Shown here: piece by piece, positions 53,831 through 64,000 of the stretch
Numbering within the stretch: position 1 is the stretch's first letter
Layout: each line of letters begins with the position of its first letter
Assembly: GCA_964059195.1 (NCBI GenBank)
Contig: CAXKWD010000002.1
Location: forward strand, 52,726,923-52,790,922
Direction: 5' to 3'
DNA: 64,000 bases
Origin: Ectobius pallidus
Lineage: Eukaryota; Arthropoda; Insecta; Blattodea; Ectobiidae
The notes under the pieces: generated by a model
Databases searched by the model: none
Seen by the model: only the letters and a program-made list of their open reading frames with translations
Told to the model about the DNA's origin: nothing
Position numbers and translations under genes: made by a program

Positions 53831-55879
53831 AGGTTCAATTTTAAACGTTAAGGGGTTTTATTATTCATTCTTCATTGTATATTAACAAGAATAGTAAACT
53901 TTGTCATTTCTAAATAGTGAGTTTAAATAATTTTTAATATTTCATATGACTGGGGGGGGGGGGGCGAACGATCATTACTGCGCCATAGATTAATCTCTTA
54001 GACTATGAGTTGAAATGAAAGAGTTCAGATGAGGCTGTTGTAACGATTATTTCTATTAACAAGACCTAAGAGAGATGTTAATCAAAATTGTTATCTTAAC
54101 GATGTCTTTAAATTTTTTTTTAAGGAAAAAATGTTTATAAACATGTACTACTGATACAAGCGCCATTATCTTTGCTTTCTTTATGGAAAATAATTGGAAA
54201 TGAGTGAAAAACTGAGCTCATTGTAGGATTACAGAACTTTTATCAAAAACTACTGTTTGCACCACGTACGCAAAAGATGAGCGGACTCTTCACGTATTTG
54301 AGACTCTGCTTACCCCTCGTCCGAAAAAAAAAATAAATAAATACAAATGAAATTAAATCCATGAATCTTATGTCATGGTATCTGAACATTTAAACCGGGA
54401 CCTAGTATTCATCGTGATTTTACTTTTTCCTTTATTTGTTATTTCAGAACTTTACAATCTCACGGAAATTTTTGTTTACAATTTTACAGTTTCTATTATG
54501 TTTAACATACTCATTTTGAAAAACTACACTACACATAACTAGTTACTGTCTCTTCTAATGGAATCCAGTCGTTGAGACTTTAAAAAACTACTAACTACTA
54601 ATAACAATAACTATGATAATGATTATCCTTCTATCTACTTCTGTTAAACTACTAAGCTACTACTTAGCTTCGCCCGAAATACTAGATTCGTCCGCATAAA
54701 GCCTTACTTTGCGTACTTGTTATATAAATAGCTATTTTCTCAAGTTTTTTTTTCTCCTAGGCCTTTCGGTTAAATCCAACCATTTTCAGGGAATCTTGCT
54801 TGTAGAGTTACATTCGATAAAAATAAAACTGCTCCATCAATACCACCTTCAGACATATTGTATTTGAAAACCTAGACTAATTATAGCTGTCATTGTGGGC
54901 AAAATTGCGAAAGGGTACAATGTACATTTTAAAGATAAAAATTACTTAGGAAAAAACTGACATTAATTGCATTACAAGAGAATAATGATCTCACGGGTTT
55001 TTATCTGGTTCACTGGAAAAATGTACACTGTCTATCTTGCCCGTGATATTCAAAAATAAAAATCAATTAACGTAAATAAATACTGCATTTTAAACATAAA
55101 ACATTACATGTTTACAGGAAAAAAAGAACCATGAACTAGTTCATAAAAGTTGGCACGCTATATGCTCTACACAATTGAGTGTAGTGTAGGACTCTTCATT
55201 AAGTTTGGTTCTGTGGTTTCATGAAGAGTTGAATATTAATTTTCATTAATTTTCATTACGGCATGTCTTCATTCAATTTCCAGGTTAAGTACTAGCATCG
55301 CTGTCTATTATCACACAGCCGTTTTAGCTCATGTTCTTATTTAATATACAGGGAACTTTAAAAGCTTATGTCAGTAGCTTATGCTTGATGAAGAGATGAC
55401 TGGGTACTTAGGCCTATAATAAAAAATTTCAACGGAACATTCGTTAGTAAAGAACAGATATGCAACTTAAAAGCAGGATGAATTCTAGAATGCTTACTAG
55501 ATTGCTCTTGGTAGCTGCTAATTAATATTTGGAAATAACCCTTATGTCTGCATTGGGATACCAGTGCTTTAATTGGGGGTGAGTGTGCAATTACCCAAAG
55601 CGCCCGGCCATCTAAGGGTGAACCCTCGTAGCAACCGATCCGAGTGAGATTTTCTCGGGGTTCCCTCACTCTACCAGGCTCAGAGGCACAGCCTTCCGCA
55701 AGAGTACAGAGAAAATATATAGTGCTATTAGCGCAGAAGTAAACAGCCAGCACATCACACATTTCGCCATTAATTTAAGACATACAAGAACGAAAAATGA
55801 CGCAACAGAACGAATAAGCGGAAAAGCTTTTGGGACCGGAGTATGGTCAAAAGCGTCCCCCAAAATATATGAAGTTTTA
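53831..55879. other. Unassigned stretch
   Basis: A G13 run lies at 53952-53964. At 55560-55700 the sequence is GC-richer (AAAGCGCCCGGCCATCTAAG, GAGATTTTCTCGGGGTTCCC) and could be part of an interspersed repeat without a second copy here. Frames 55379-55762 and 55666-55899 (minus) cover it but show no motif. Confidence 0.35.
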
Positions 55880-56564
55880 AGTGTTGCTAGGGTGGCCATA
55901 TGCCCGGTTTTTCTCGGACATGTCCTCTATTTTAGAGTTATAATTTCTGTCCGGGTGAAAAATTTTAATTTCGGAAAAATGTCCGGGTTTTCTGAATGGA
56001 TGCCATTATCAGACTATAAATTCAATGACTTTCTTTTTTTTACATGAGCCAAAAGTCCTCGAGCCTAACGAGCCGAGCAGAGCATATTGCTAGTTCAATA
56101 TAATTAAAAGCATTTCACTTGTAAGGAATTCCATGGCTATGTCTTAAGTAAGGAACCTTTGCTGAACAAGACAAGACCTACAGAGAAATACGCTTGGTCC
56201 AACGAAGGTCAAAGTGCATTAAACGTGAAAAATCTTGAGGCAACTGTATTTCCACTTGTACTTACAGTTGCATGTAGAGTAGGCCTACTGAATGTATTGG
56301 AACATAGTATTTTATTCTTTTGTCTTTTGAGTCAACATACCAGTACTTGAATATTATAATTACTTGTTAAATGTAAACTAAATCAGTTTAGTTACATAAT
56401 TATATATAGTTGAAAATTTGAATTCTGTTACCAACACATTAAATTTCCTTTGCTCTATGAATAATAAGGGCTATAAAATAACCTCATTTAGTTATTGTGT
56501 AGATAGGTATCGGCAAATGTGTCCTCTTTTTTACTCTTGGAAATATGGCAACCCTAAGTTTTGC
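55880..56564. mobile_element. hAT-type MITE with near-perfect 8-bp target duplication (hAT7)
   Basis: The element (55888-56556, 669 bp) has ends TAGGGTGGCCATAT and, inverted, TAGGGTTGCCATAT. It is flanked by AGTGTTGC (55880-55887) and AGTTTTGC (56557-56564). GTCCGGG words and ATGTCCTCTATTTT / GTGTCCTCTTTTTT subterminal similarity are present. The frame 56159-56350 lies inside and is not transposase-like. Confidence 0.8.
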
Positions 56565-57110
56565 ATTTCCATATAATTTACGAAAACTATTTTGTCAGAA
56601 TAATCTTAAAAACTACATATATTAATCAAAATGCACCCATTGTTTTCATTATCTTCAGTGCCCTTCATATGGAAGCCAGACTACTATAGTAAAGGCAAGT
56701 CCCCCAAATATTTTTACTTCCTCTGCTCAGGTACTTTATGTAGAGAAAGTATTGTGTTCGACATCGAAATCCGAAGTTGGGTTTTTAAGATAAATTAATT
56801 TTTGAGGTCCCTTGAATCCAAAAATTAAAATTTTTTAAACATGTCTGTGTGTATGTGCGCGCGCGTCTGTGTGTGTGTCCTTGAACAGTCTAGCTCCAGA
56901 ACGAAAAGACGTATGAAAAAAAAAATTGCATTGGGTTAGGCATCTTCTTACCTTTAATGCCACATAACATGAATAAAATTTCGTTTTTCGCGATTTTATC
57001 GAAAACGGTTCTAACGATTTTTAAAAAAATGAACTGACTCCGTATCGGAGATAGAGTCCGTGTATTTAGACTGCCTTATAGCCTATTACCGTTTAGCCAT
57101 TTAAAAACAT
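56565..57110. other. Unassigned, with GT/GC tract
   Basis: TGTGTGTATGTGCGCGCGCGTCTGTGTG at about 56845-56875, in pieces TGTGTGTATGTGCGCGCG and TCTGTGTGTGTG, precedes CTTGAACAGTCTAGCTCCAG and CGCGATTTTATCGAAAACGG. This is the style of an interspersed-repeat 3' region, but no second clear copy exists here. Confidence 0.4.
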
Positions 57111-57639
57111 ATTAGGTTTGTTCGCAAAGCAGTCAGAAACCAGGAACATATCGTTCGCGCATGCGCTCTTTCTCCACACGCGTTCGCAAAGCGAGAATCC
57201 GTGATTCTGATTTCAATCTTCTGTTCGCAAAGCTCTCACGGACAGTTTCTGTAGGCCTACTATAAGAAAAGTTTGCAGGCTCTAGCATGAATTGTTATCA
57301 GAGACATGCGCAGTAACCTATTTTCACGCGCCTGACTCCTCCCTCCTATAACATTGCGCCAGATTTATAAACATAGGCTACTTATATGTATGAATAATGG
57401 AAGATAATTAAAAGTTTCCCAAAATACAGATTATATTGTCGATGTATATTGCATTTATAACATGTCAAAGGGAAATATCTATTTTATTTGCATATCATAT
57501 CGATTAAACGCAGAAACTATCGATTCCAAATTCTTGTAACAGTTCGCAAAGTGCAAATCACGGGTAAGTTACAGACTGGACATGCGCAGTACAACAAATT
57601 CTCAAGCGGTCACGGATTTGCTTTGCGAACAAACCTATT
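57111..57639. mobile_element. TIR element with repeated GTTCGCAAAG motif
   Basis: The element (57114-57636, 523 bp) has ends AGGTTTGTTCGCAAAGCA, inverted at the right. The flanking 3 bases are ATT on both sides. GTTCGCAAAG occurs near 57121, 57182, 57222 and 57542 in direct orientation and at the right TIR inverted. CGCATGCGC, ATGCGCAGTA and CATGCGCAGT palindromic words lie between them. A 3-bp duplication and a GG..TGTTCG tip would fit PIF/Harbinger, but this is tentative. Confidence 0.65.
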
Positions 57640-58115
57640 ATTAAAAGTGCGGGAAGACTTCAGGATTTTTTAGGGGTGAAAATTAGAAATTCGAACTTGC
57701 TGGATTTCCAAGTCACTCCAGAACTAAAACTTAATTCGTTAAAAATAATATGAAAGTGATTCAGTGTAGAGATTATAAGAAGAAAACAACGTAAATACGT
57801 AAGCATTCATTAGAGAGCTCAATTCGTGCACCATGGAATATAGAATAAAGAATTCCAATACAACTAGAACGGAAAGTCTGCCTTCACGGGTTCTCTAAAT
57901 CCAACTCCTGTCGCTTATTTCCCAATAATTACAATGCTTGTCTCATGTTTCGTCCAAACTGTGCCTTCAGGGTTTTGTTTGAATTAAACCAATAATTTAT
58001 AGAACACTTCCCTCAACTTGGTCTTTATTGAAACGCCAAACTAGGTGTCATTCTGTTTCGCGAATTCTATTCAAACCTCATTCGTTAGAATAATGCTTAT
58101 ACATTGTTCCCTATG
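57640..58115. other. Unassigned stretch
   Basis: No shared repeat or frame of note before the mariner palindrome. Confidence 0.35.
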
Positions 58116-58724
58116 TACGAGGCGCGTCCATAAAATAAGTTTCCCTGGGGCCGTTTACAGGAACAAAATACAATTTCAAGGAAATATTTATTGCCATAGA
58201 CACAGTCAGTGTTCAGCTATTTTTCAACATATTTGCCACCGGAATGGAAACATTTGTTTTACAGTGGCATACCTGTATTGTAGAAGTGTGCCGCCTGGGA
58301 TTTGAACCACCGTGTGACAACTACCTTCACCTCTCTGTCATTCTTTGTCATTTAGTGAGGTGCAGGAAAAGATGAAAATCACTGGGAGCGAGGTCCGAAC
58401 TTCTGCAGGAGACTTGCTAGAAGGTGTTTAAACATCCACTACACTTCACTCCCAGTGATTTCCATATTTTCTTACACCTCACGAAATGACAAAGAATGGT
58501 AGAGAGGCGAAGGTGGTTGTCACATGGTGGTTCAAATCTCAGGCGGCACTCTTCTACAACACACGTATTCAAACGCTGGTGCCACGGTAAGACAATTCTG
58601 ATGGCGGATATGTTAAAAAATAGCTGAACACTGGCTGTCTTTCTTGCAATAAATATTTCCTTGAAATTGTGTTTTGTTTCTGTAAACGGTCCCAGGGGTA
58701 CTTACTTTATGGACGCGCCTCATA
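58116..58724. mobile_element. Mariner-like 605-bp near-perfect fold-back (5'-5' arms)
   Basis: The element (58118-58722) has ends CGAGGCGCGTCCATAAAATA and, inverted, TGAGGCGCGTCCATAAAGTA, flanked by TA on both sides. The two ~300-bp halves are inverted copies through AAATATTTATTGC, AGTGTTCAGCTATTTTT, GCCGCCTG.GATTTGAACCA and ATCACTGGGAG, with the centre near 58420. TACGAGGCGCGTCCATAAAA is a typical mariner-type terminus. No transposase catalytic motif is present. The frame 58045-58305 crosses its left end and is not a gene. Confidence 0.8.
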
Positions 58725-58740
58725 GTTCTACCAATTTACA

Positions 58741-58797
<57 letters not shown>

Positions 58798-58808
58798 TAC
58801 TATTATTG
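58741..58808 (+). repeat. ATT trinucleotide microsatellite
   Basis: About 17 perfect ATT units followed by interrupted ACT/ATT units. It lies 17 bp right of the mariner TA. The poly-isoleucine frame 58661-58912 is its translation. Confidence 0.95.
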
Positions 58809-59911
58809 CTGTTATAAAGAAAATTTGTGTATACGATATTCTATTACCAGTAGTTATAAAACATATTGTAATTTATTTCCGAAGTATTTCTTCTCCTTAT
58901 ACGTTCTTATAAATTTACCTACATCAACAGCGGACAGGTTGATTTAAAAATCAGATATCAAGCCAGAGTAAATTGCTCAGTCATTTAAAACACTATGAAC
59001 ACCAGAAGACAGAACGAACTGTATACAAATAGATTGTAACTGATTTATTGAATTGATTCTATTTATTTATTCCAGTGATTTTTATTGAACGTTATGACTT
59101 TACAGTTCTTCAAACTGGGTGAGTGGAGTGATATAAGAGCTTACAGGGAAAAATCAAAATACTTTTCTCAGTATAGCGTTCTTATAAAATTTGTAACAAG
59201 CGTACAGTGTATATTTTCCTTTTTGGGGATATAAAATAAGATTTAGGCAGTTATACATTTTATTCTGTTGGTTAATGTGTGTTATTAATGACCAAAACAA
59301 CACGGATATTCAACAGATCAAGTTTTTGTTTTATTTTGAGGTAGTTCTAGGGGGTTATAGGGGATATATTTTTTTATTACAAAAATGCAACAACATTTTT
59401 CTTGCAAGATACAAAATCAAAACAAATTCTTTGCGCCCAGATGAGCAAAGCTCGTGTTTAGGGCTAGAAATGAATTATTGTATTTTAGAGAATAAGATAT
59501 TTATAAAATGCACAGCATAAAAATTAAATATTTAAAATAAAAACAGTTAACCGTATTTACAATACCAAAAATTGAAAATATAAATTTATAATGTTACCAG
59601 AAAATCAACAGAAATAAACGGAAGAAAATTTGACTGAAACGAATGAAAAGACAAAATAATTATGTCTTTATTATTATAACTAAACAGCTTTTTAGTTTTG
59701 ATCTTAAAATTTGAGACTGTATTTTATGAAATTAGGGTGCTCAGCAATAAACGTATTATAGTTTCAAACCACAGTTTAGGCCATGTAATTGCCCACGAGT
59801 AGTCCTGCATTTTGTTTCATGTATGGGGTCTGTATTTAAGTTTCCACTTTTTAATTCAACTGTAGACACATAGCAGACAGATATAACAAATATGAGCGTG
59901 CAGTGCAAAAA
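58809..59911. other. Unassigned AT-rich stretch
   Basis: The frame 59275-59520 has no recognised motif. No TIR or tRNA-like boxes seen. Confidence 0.35.
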
Positions 59912-60230
59912 GTAGGCTATCGAATATGATACTACCGGCCGTCATTACTTTGACTCGTTCATATAGCGAGAAAAATCTGGAACCTGAGGTATTATAATTC
60001 GTTTATTCGCTTATTGCAACCAATGGCCATATTATGATGAATGGAGCAACGGTGGAATAATATATGGTAGGGGAAACAGGAGCACCCCGAGTAAACCTTC
60101 CCCGACCCCGTTTTGTCCACCAAAAATTCCACATGGATCCACCGAAATTCGATGTACCACCGGTGAAAAGCGAGCGGTCTAACCACTCAGCCATGGGGAC
60201 AGCACTAAGGTAGGCTATCGTATATGATAC
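59912..60230 (-). mobile_element. tRNA-headed SINE, family S5, with 21-bp target duplication
   Basis: The SINE (59933-60209) is bounded by GTAGGCTATCGAATATGATA + C (59912-59932) and the same sequence with one change (60210-60230). On the minus strand the head reads CCATGGCTGAGTGGTTAGAC (A box TGGCTGAGTGG, Ser/Leu-like) and a weak B box around GGTACATCGAATTTCGG. The 3' end at 59933 lacks an A tail. Frames 59992-60186 and 60003-60194 (minus) are SINE sequence. Confidence 0.75.
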
Positions 60231-60804
60231 ACGGGAGCTCAGGAGGCATGACGTTTTAGTATTTTACACCATAAAATTATATCAAATTTAACATTATATT
60301 CGCAATGAGAACACGACGTCGCATGTTTTGTAAAGAAAAGAGGTTGTAGTATTGACGAATAAAGATTGAAATGCTTGTATTCTTCTGCATCAGTAAAATC
60401 AGGATAATTTCAGTTCACAGGTAGAAGTAACAATACACGCTGCGTCGTAATTCCTGGATCAGGTTTTCATTTCCGAACGCTATATGTCATAGATGTTGGC
60501 GTCACTGGTACAAACAAGTAAAGACTGAAATGCACACCAAGGGCATCTTGATCTCACTTCTCCTGTCTCTGTTTCTCCACTTCCATATACTGATTGCTTC
60601 ACTTTACACAAACTTCTCAACGAGTCTTCACTTCTCGTACATTCTATTCAATTTCTATACAGTCTACTCTTTTGTAACGGAGATATTAGGCATGTCTCGT
60701 ATTCACATGATGGACAAAAATAGCGGTATTGGTTTAAACAGGTATTCCCTAGAACTTCGATGCTTAATTTCGGAATGAAACTACGTGGTAGAAGTTAGAA
60801 TAAC
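60231..60804. other. Unassigned stretch
   Basis: The frame 60530-60778 (82 codons) starts with hydrophobic residues (ISLLLSLFLHFHILIASLY), which could mimic a signal peptide or membrane segment. No family, promoter or splice support was found. Confidence 0.3.
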
Positions 60805-61513
60805 TAAGGGGGCTGTCACACTGGATTGATCGAGGGACAGCGTCCGACCGACAGGTATAACGAACCTATAGACAGCAGTGGTATCAGTCACATAGCATCG
60901 ATCAACAACGAGGGTGAGAGATCATCTGGTCTGTGAAATCAAACCTGTCCGTTTTTCAATCGCCAGTCGATGGCAAACTTCGTACCCACCTGAAGTTCAG
61001 AATTGATGCTGGAAGATTTAACTTAATAATGTCGTTTTAAACTTATATTTGAATGAAATATAATTGCACGAATCATTTAAGGCATTTAAAACGATATCTT
61101 CTTATGTCGTTTAATTTTAAAAACACAAAAATAGATCGAGTTGTAAGCACCTAGCGGTGGGCGATCGAACTACAACAAACAACAAACCTCTTCGCTCGGC
61201 CGACTGATGGAAGCTTGAAGTAAACAGATGTAGCCTGATATAGTAGGCATAATATTAAACCTTACATCCCAACACATGTAGTATGATAATGTGCAGGAAA
61301 TAGGCATTCGTATTCCTAATAAGGTAATATACTTTACCTCTAATATACAGTGATGAGTAGACCTAGTAAAATCATATAGGTACATAACCTATAATATTTT
61401 CGTTGATCGATGACGCTCGATGCAGTGTGACAAGGAACAGAAATTTAGCCGAGAGCGCAAGATGGCAGTCGGCTGGTCTTGATCGATCGAAGCTCAGTGT
61501 GACAGGCCGCTAT
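60805..61513. mobile_element. TIR element with GATCGAT-rich ends
   Basis: The ends GGGGGCTGTCACACTGGATT and, inverted, GCGGCCTGTCACACTGAGCT are followed by ATTGATCGA / CGATCGATCAAGACC. A second subterminal pair (AGCATCGATCAAC; GTTGATCGATGACGCTCGAT) lies inside at about 60895 and 61402. The flanks are TAA (60805-60807) and TAT (61511-61513), so a 3-bp duplication is possible but imperfect. Frames 61170-61385 and 61403-61606 are not transposase-like. Confidence 0.6.
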
Positions 61514-63640
61514 GACTATGAATCGGATTTATCCCTTATGTCCTCCAGATCAAATTATCTTTTTTCTACAATAGTGTTCTTCATTAATTTCTCGTTCATG
61601 CTATAATGCAGGAAGTGGAATTTTCAGAACTCAATGCCGACATCCTATCTTACAGCACAAATTACCGCACAGGTATGTCATTATATTAAACCCCAGATAA
61701 ATGTCAAGGAACTAAGTACCGTGCAATTAGTTGCTCCTACTAATACGCACAGTGAGCATTGACAACTTGTCAGAATCGCCAGGCGAAAATATTTGGTCGT
61801 ACCAAGCCCCACCTACGTAATTATGCATGAGATCAAGAAGGCAGTGCACCAAGATAAAATAGTAAATGTTAAGGTTGGCACACTTGGAACGTAGTTTCTC
61901 GAAGAGATGTTTGTATTTAGTTATTATTTCACATACGTTTCTCAGGTTTTCTCCCTATCGCAGGAAATATATATATACACGACATGTGTGTGTGAATTGA
62001 ATAATATAATCTCGGAAACAGAGTTCCATTAAGGAAAAAGGAAGCACTGATTGTAGCTACTGAGGCTACTACAGCTACAAGAAATTTAATTTTCAGTTAA
62101 GTGTCCCTTACAGGAAGAGGAAATGTCCTGGATAAGTCTCATTCTTCAAATTATTGACAGTGTATGGTTTCTAATCCTGTAAGTGCAAAGAACGAGAAAA
62201 TAATATTTTTGTCTTTCCAAACTCTCAATTATTATTCATATACGAGTTATGTCTCAACTGTGACTGATTGGTGGTGTCACTGAACACACTTTTAAATCTG
62301 GAAATACTGTGCCCTGAAACAACATCATAATCCGGGAAGATTCTTACATAAAAATGAATACCTCAGACATGAAGATATTATATTCCATATGCTTCTTTTT
62401 TAGAGTACCGTATGTTATTTGAGTGGCCCAATTAGCTACCCGTACTGTGTAGGAATAGTAAGAAATAGAATGTTTGTAATACTTATACATTACACTACTT
62501 TTGCTTACACTAATTCTGCAATACATTGTTAAACGAAAATCAATCTTACCTAAGAATATTATTTATTTATTATACCTTAATGGACATTGTAACATTTTTG
62601 CAAAGTAAGTATAGGCCTATTTAAATGTAGAAAGGTGACAGGTCCAATAAATATAACCTCTTGTCCTATCAATCTAGGTGAATGCAGCATTGTTATCATA
62701 CTTCTTAATTACTTTCAGCACATATACTAAAACATCAGGTTATGCGACACTCATAATGATAATAACAAACTGTTTAAAACTTCGTTGTGCATCCTGTAAA
62801 ATGTGACTGGTCTTGTCACCTTCCTGCATTTAGCGATTCATTCGATCTTCAAAATATTCTTACCAGATCAATCTGAGAATGCAATTTTTCTTTTAAAATC
62901 GGTAAGACATTTCAGCTAAGCTCACACATTGTCAACATATTCGATACACGTGTTCAATTTTTTCCTTTGTCCATTTAGTGGGAACGCATGTGGCCTGATT
63001 TGATTTCCTCTTATTTTCTCACTCTTACAAAGCTTGTGTTATGTTCACGGAGATTCAACACAATTTTGTCCCTTCCCCATTGCTGCTTATCTTCATCCTT
63101 TCCTAAAGTATGAATTCCAAGCTGAATGGACCTTACACCCATTCCAGAAGAGGGCTATTTAGAAGAAAAACTACATCCTTGTTGAGAACACAACTGCCTC
63201 AAAAGCTCCTCTTAACAAAATTTTATATTTAAAATTGATATGAAAACTAAAACCACGTGTGGAACTTATGATCTTTTAGATACAGCCATTTAGAGGAAGT
63301 GAACATTTATAATAACAACTAATATTCAGACTTCAGACGGAAGAAAATCCATAAATTATACGTTTAATTCACTGCCTTCTAGACTGTTCGAGACGGCGGT
63401 GGTTTAATTATAAGGTCATTACTCGTTAGTTTTAGATGGCTTTGGAATTAAAAAAAACCTTGAATATAAAGGTATAATTATGAAATAATTTTGATATGTA
63501 GTCCTGTGACAGATTTTATTAAGTAGAAGTTGGTAAATATTTACTTTTTAATGTAGAGCTCAGTAGGTTATTATTTGCAATCATAACAGCAATTAATTAA
63601 TCATGATAACAAATTAAATAGACGTATAAACTTTACATAA
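61514..63640. other. Unassigned AT-rich stretch
   Basis: The longest featureless part of the window. A short TATATATATACAC tract lies near 61970. The only frame listed (62344-62526, minus) has no motif. Confidence 0.35.
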
Positions 63641-64000
63641 AATAAAATCATGTAAACAAACGTAACAAAGTGTCAGAATGTATTTGTGTAATCAGTGATA
63701 ATTGGAATTATAATATGCAGAATATAAGTTATTTTAATCGATTTCTGAGTTAAGCTCCAGATCGATTCATTAAGCAGGGCATACGGTAGAACAAATATAT
63801 AGATTGATGACATATGTGAAGGAATATGTGGGTAGTGTTATTTGTCAAAGCTACCTTTATTGCAACTTTCAAGGCCGTATATGAACACCGTAAAACAATA
63901 TGTTGCCATGAGAACTGATTTGCATTTGATCAATTCTTTCTAATATATATTGCCATAAAATAGACACAAAATTGGGAATTACTCCAGTACCGGCCAACCG
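63641..64000 (+). mobile_element. Family B copy 7, cut by the window end
   Basis: Head AAATCATGTAAACAAACGTA with AAAGTGTCAGAATG, then GCTCCAGATCGATTCATTAA, CAATATGTTGCCATGAGAAC, TGATTTGCATTTGATCAATT and the first bases of a core unit (TAGACACAAAATTGGGAATT ... CCGGCCAACCG). No tRNA-like module is present between head and core. Confidence 0.8.

Noticed and set aside
55379..55899. Host gene on the minus strand
   Set aside because: Two overlapping frames without recognisable motifs over a GC-richer patch. An unlisted repeat is at least as likely.
60530..60778. Secreted or membrane protein gene
   Set aside because: The hydrophobic start of an 82-codon frame in AT-rich DNA is expected by chance and nothing else supports it.
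1..64000. Telomeric TTAGG arrays, mitochondrial insertions, rRNA or endogenous viral genes
   Set aside because: None of these signatures was seen on reading both strands.

Overview
This window looks like intergenic or intronic DNA from a large, repeat-rich, AT-rich arthropod nuclear genome. The reasons are abundant hAT, mariner and PIF-like non-autonomous DNA transposons, tRNA-headed SINEs, decayed insect-type non-LTR retrotransposon fragments, and interspersed repeats ending in GACG/GACA tetranucleotide tracts. A polyneopteran insect (cockroach or termite type) is my best guess, from the flavour of the repeats only. No complete protein-coding gene is visible. There is no operon-like layout, and no ORF is convincingly a host gene. 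The best host-gene hint is one GC-rich candidate first exon near 47.96-48.10 kb.

Layout. 0-5.2 kb: copies of interspersed family A, a mariner fold-back carrying a nested retroposon, two small MITEs and an endonuclease-like retrotransposon fragment. 6.3-13.7 kb: an intact hAT MITE, the first copy of family B, a LINE 3' fragment, a SINE, and a second hAT element that contains a truncated copy of the first. 16.2-16.8 kb: a head-to-head family B palindrome. 17.8-24.1 kb: a 6.3-kb minisatellite of 30-bp units with a strict higher-order structure. 26-34 kb: SINEs, long family B copies, family C split by a family B insertion, and an hAT element split by a PIF-like element. 34.5-42.7 kb: LINE remnants, the third family A copy, an intact family C copy, two SINE copies and an 88-bp-armed MITE. 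43.5-53.8 kb: three hAT MITEs with perfect 8-bp target-site duplications, an RTE-like LINE split in its reading frame by a long family B element, and the candidate exon. 55.9-64 kb: another hAT MITE, two more TIR elements, a 605-bp mariner palindrome, a SINE with a 21-bp target-site duplication, and a family B copy cut by the window edge.

The two most unusual things are these. (1) In the minisatellite, every complete block between successive 25-bp marker units has length 30n+24. Each block pairs one 25-mer with one 29-mer, and minus-strand frames read a decapeptide repeat (AAEEIAAHDR). (2) Family B is a composite element with a fixed head, an optional tRNA-like module, one to five ~150-bp core units, a tetranucleotide tract and a fixed tail. 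Two independent pre-integration sites inside this same window (the intact family C copy and a LINE reading frame) show that it moves and that it chose TAATAATTA-like targets both times. Because the elements sit inside each other, the window also records a relative order of insertion.
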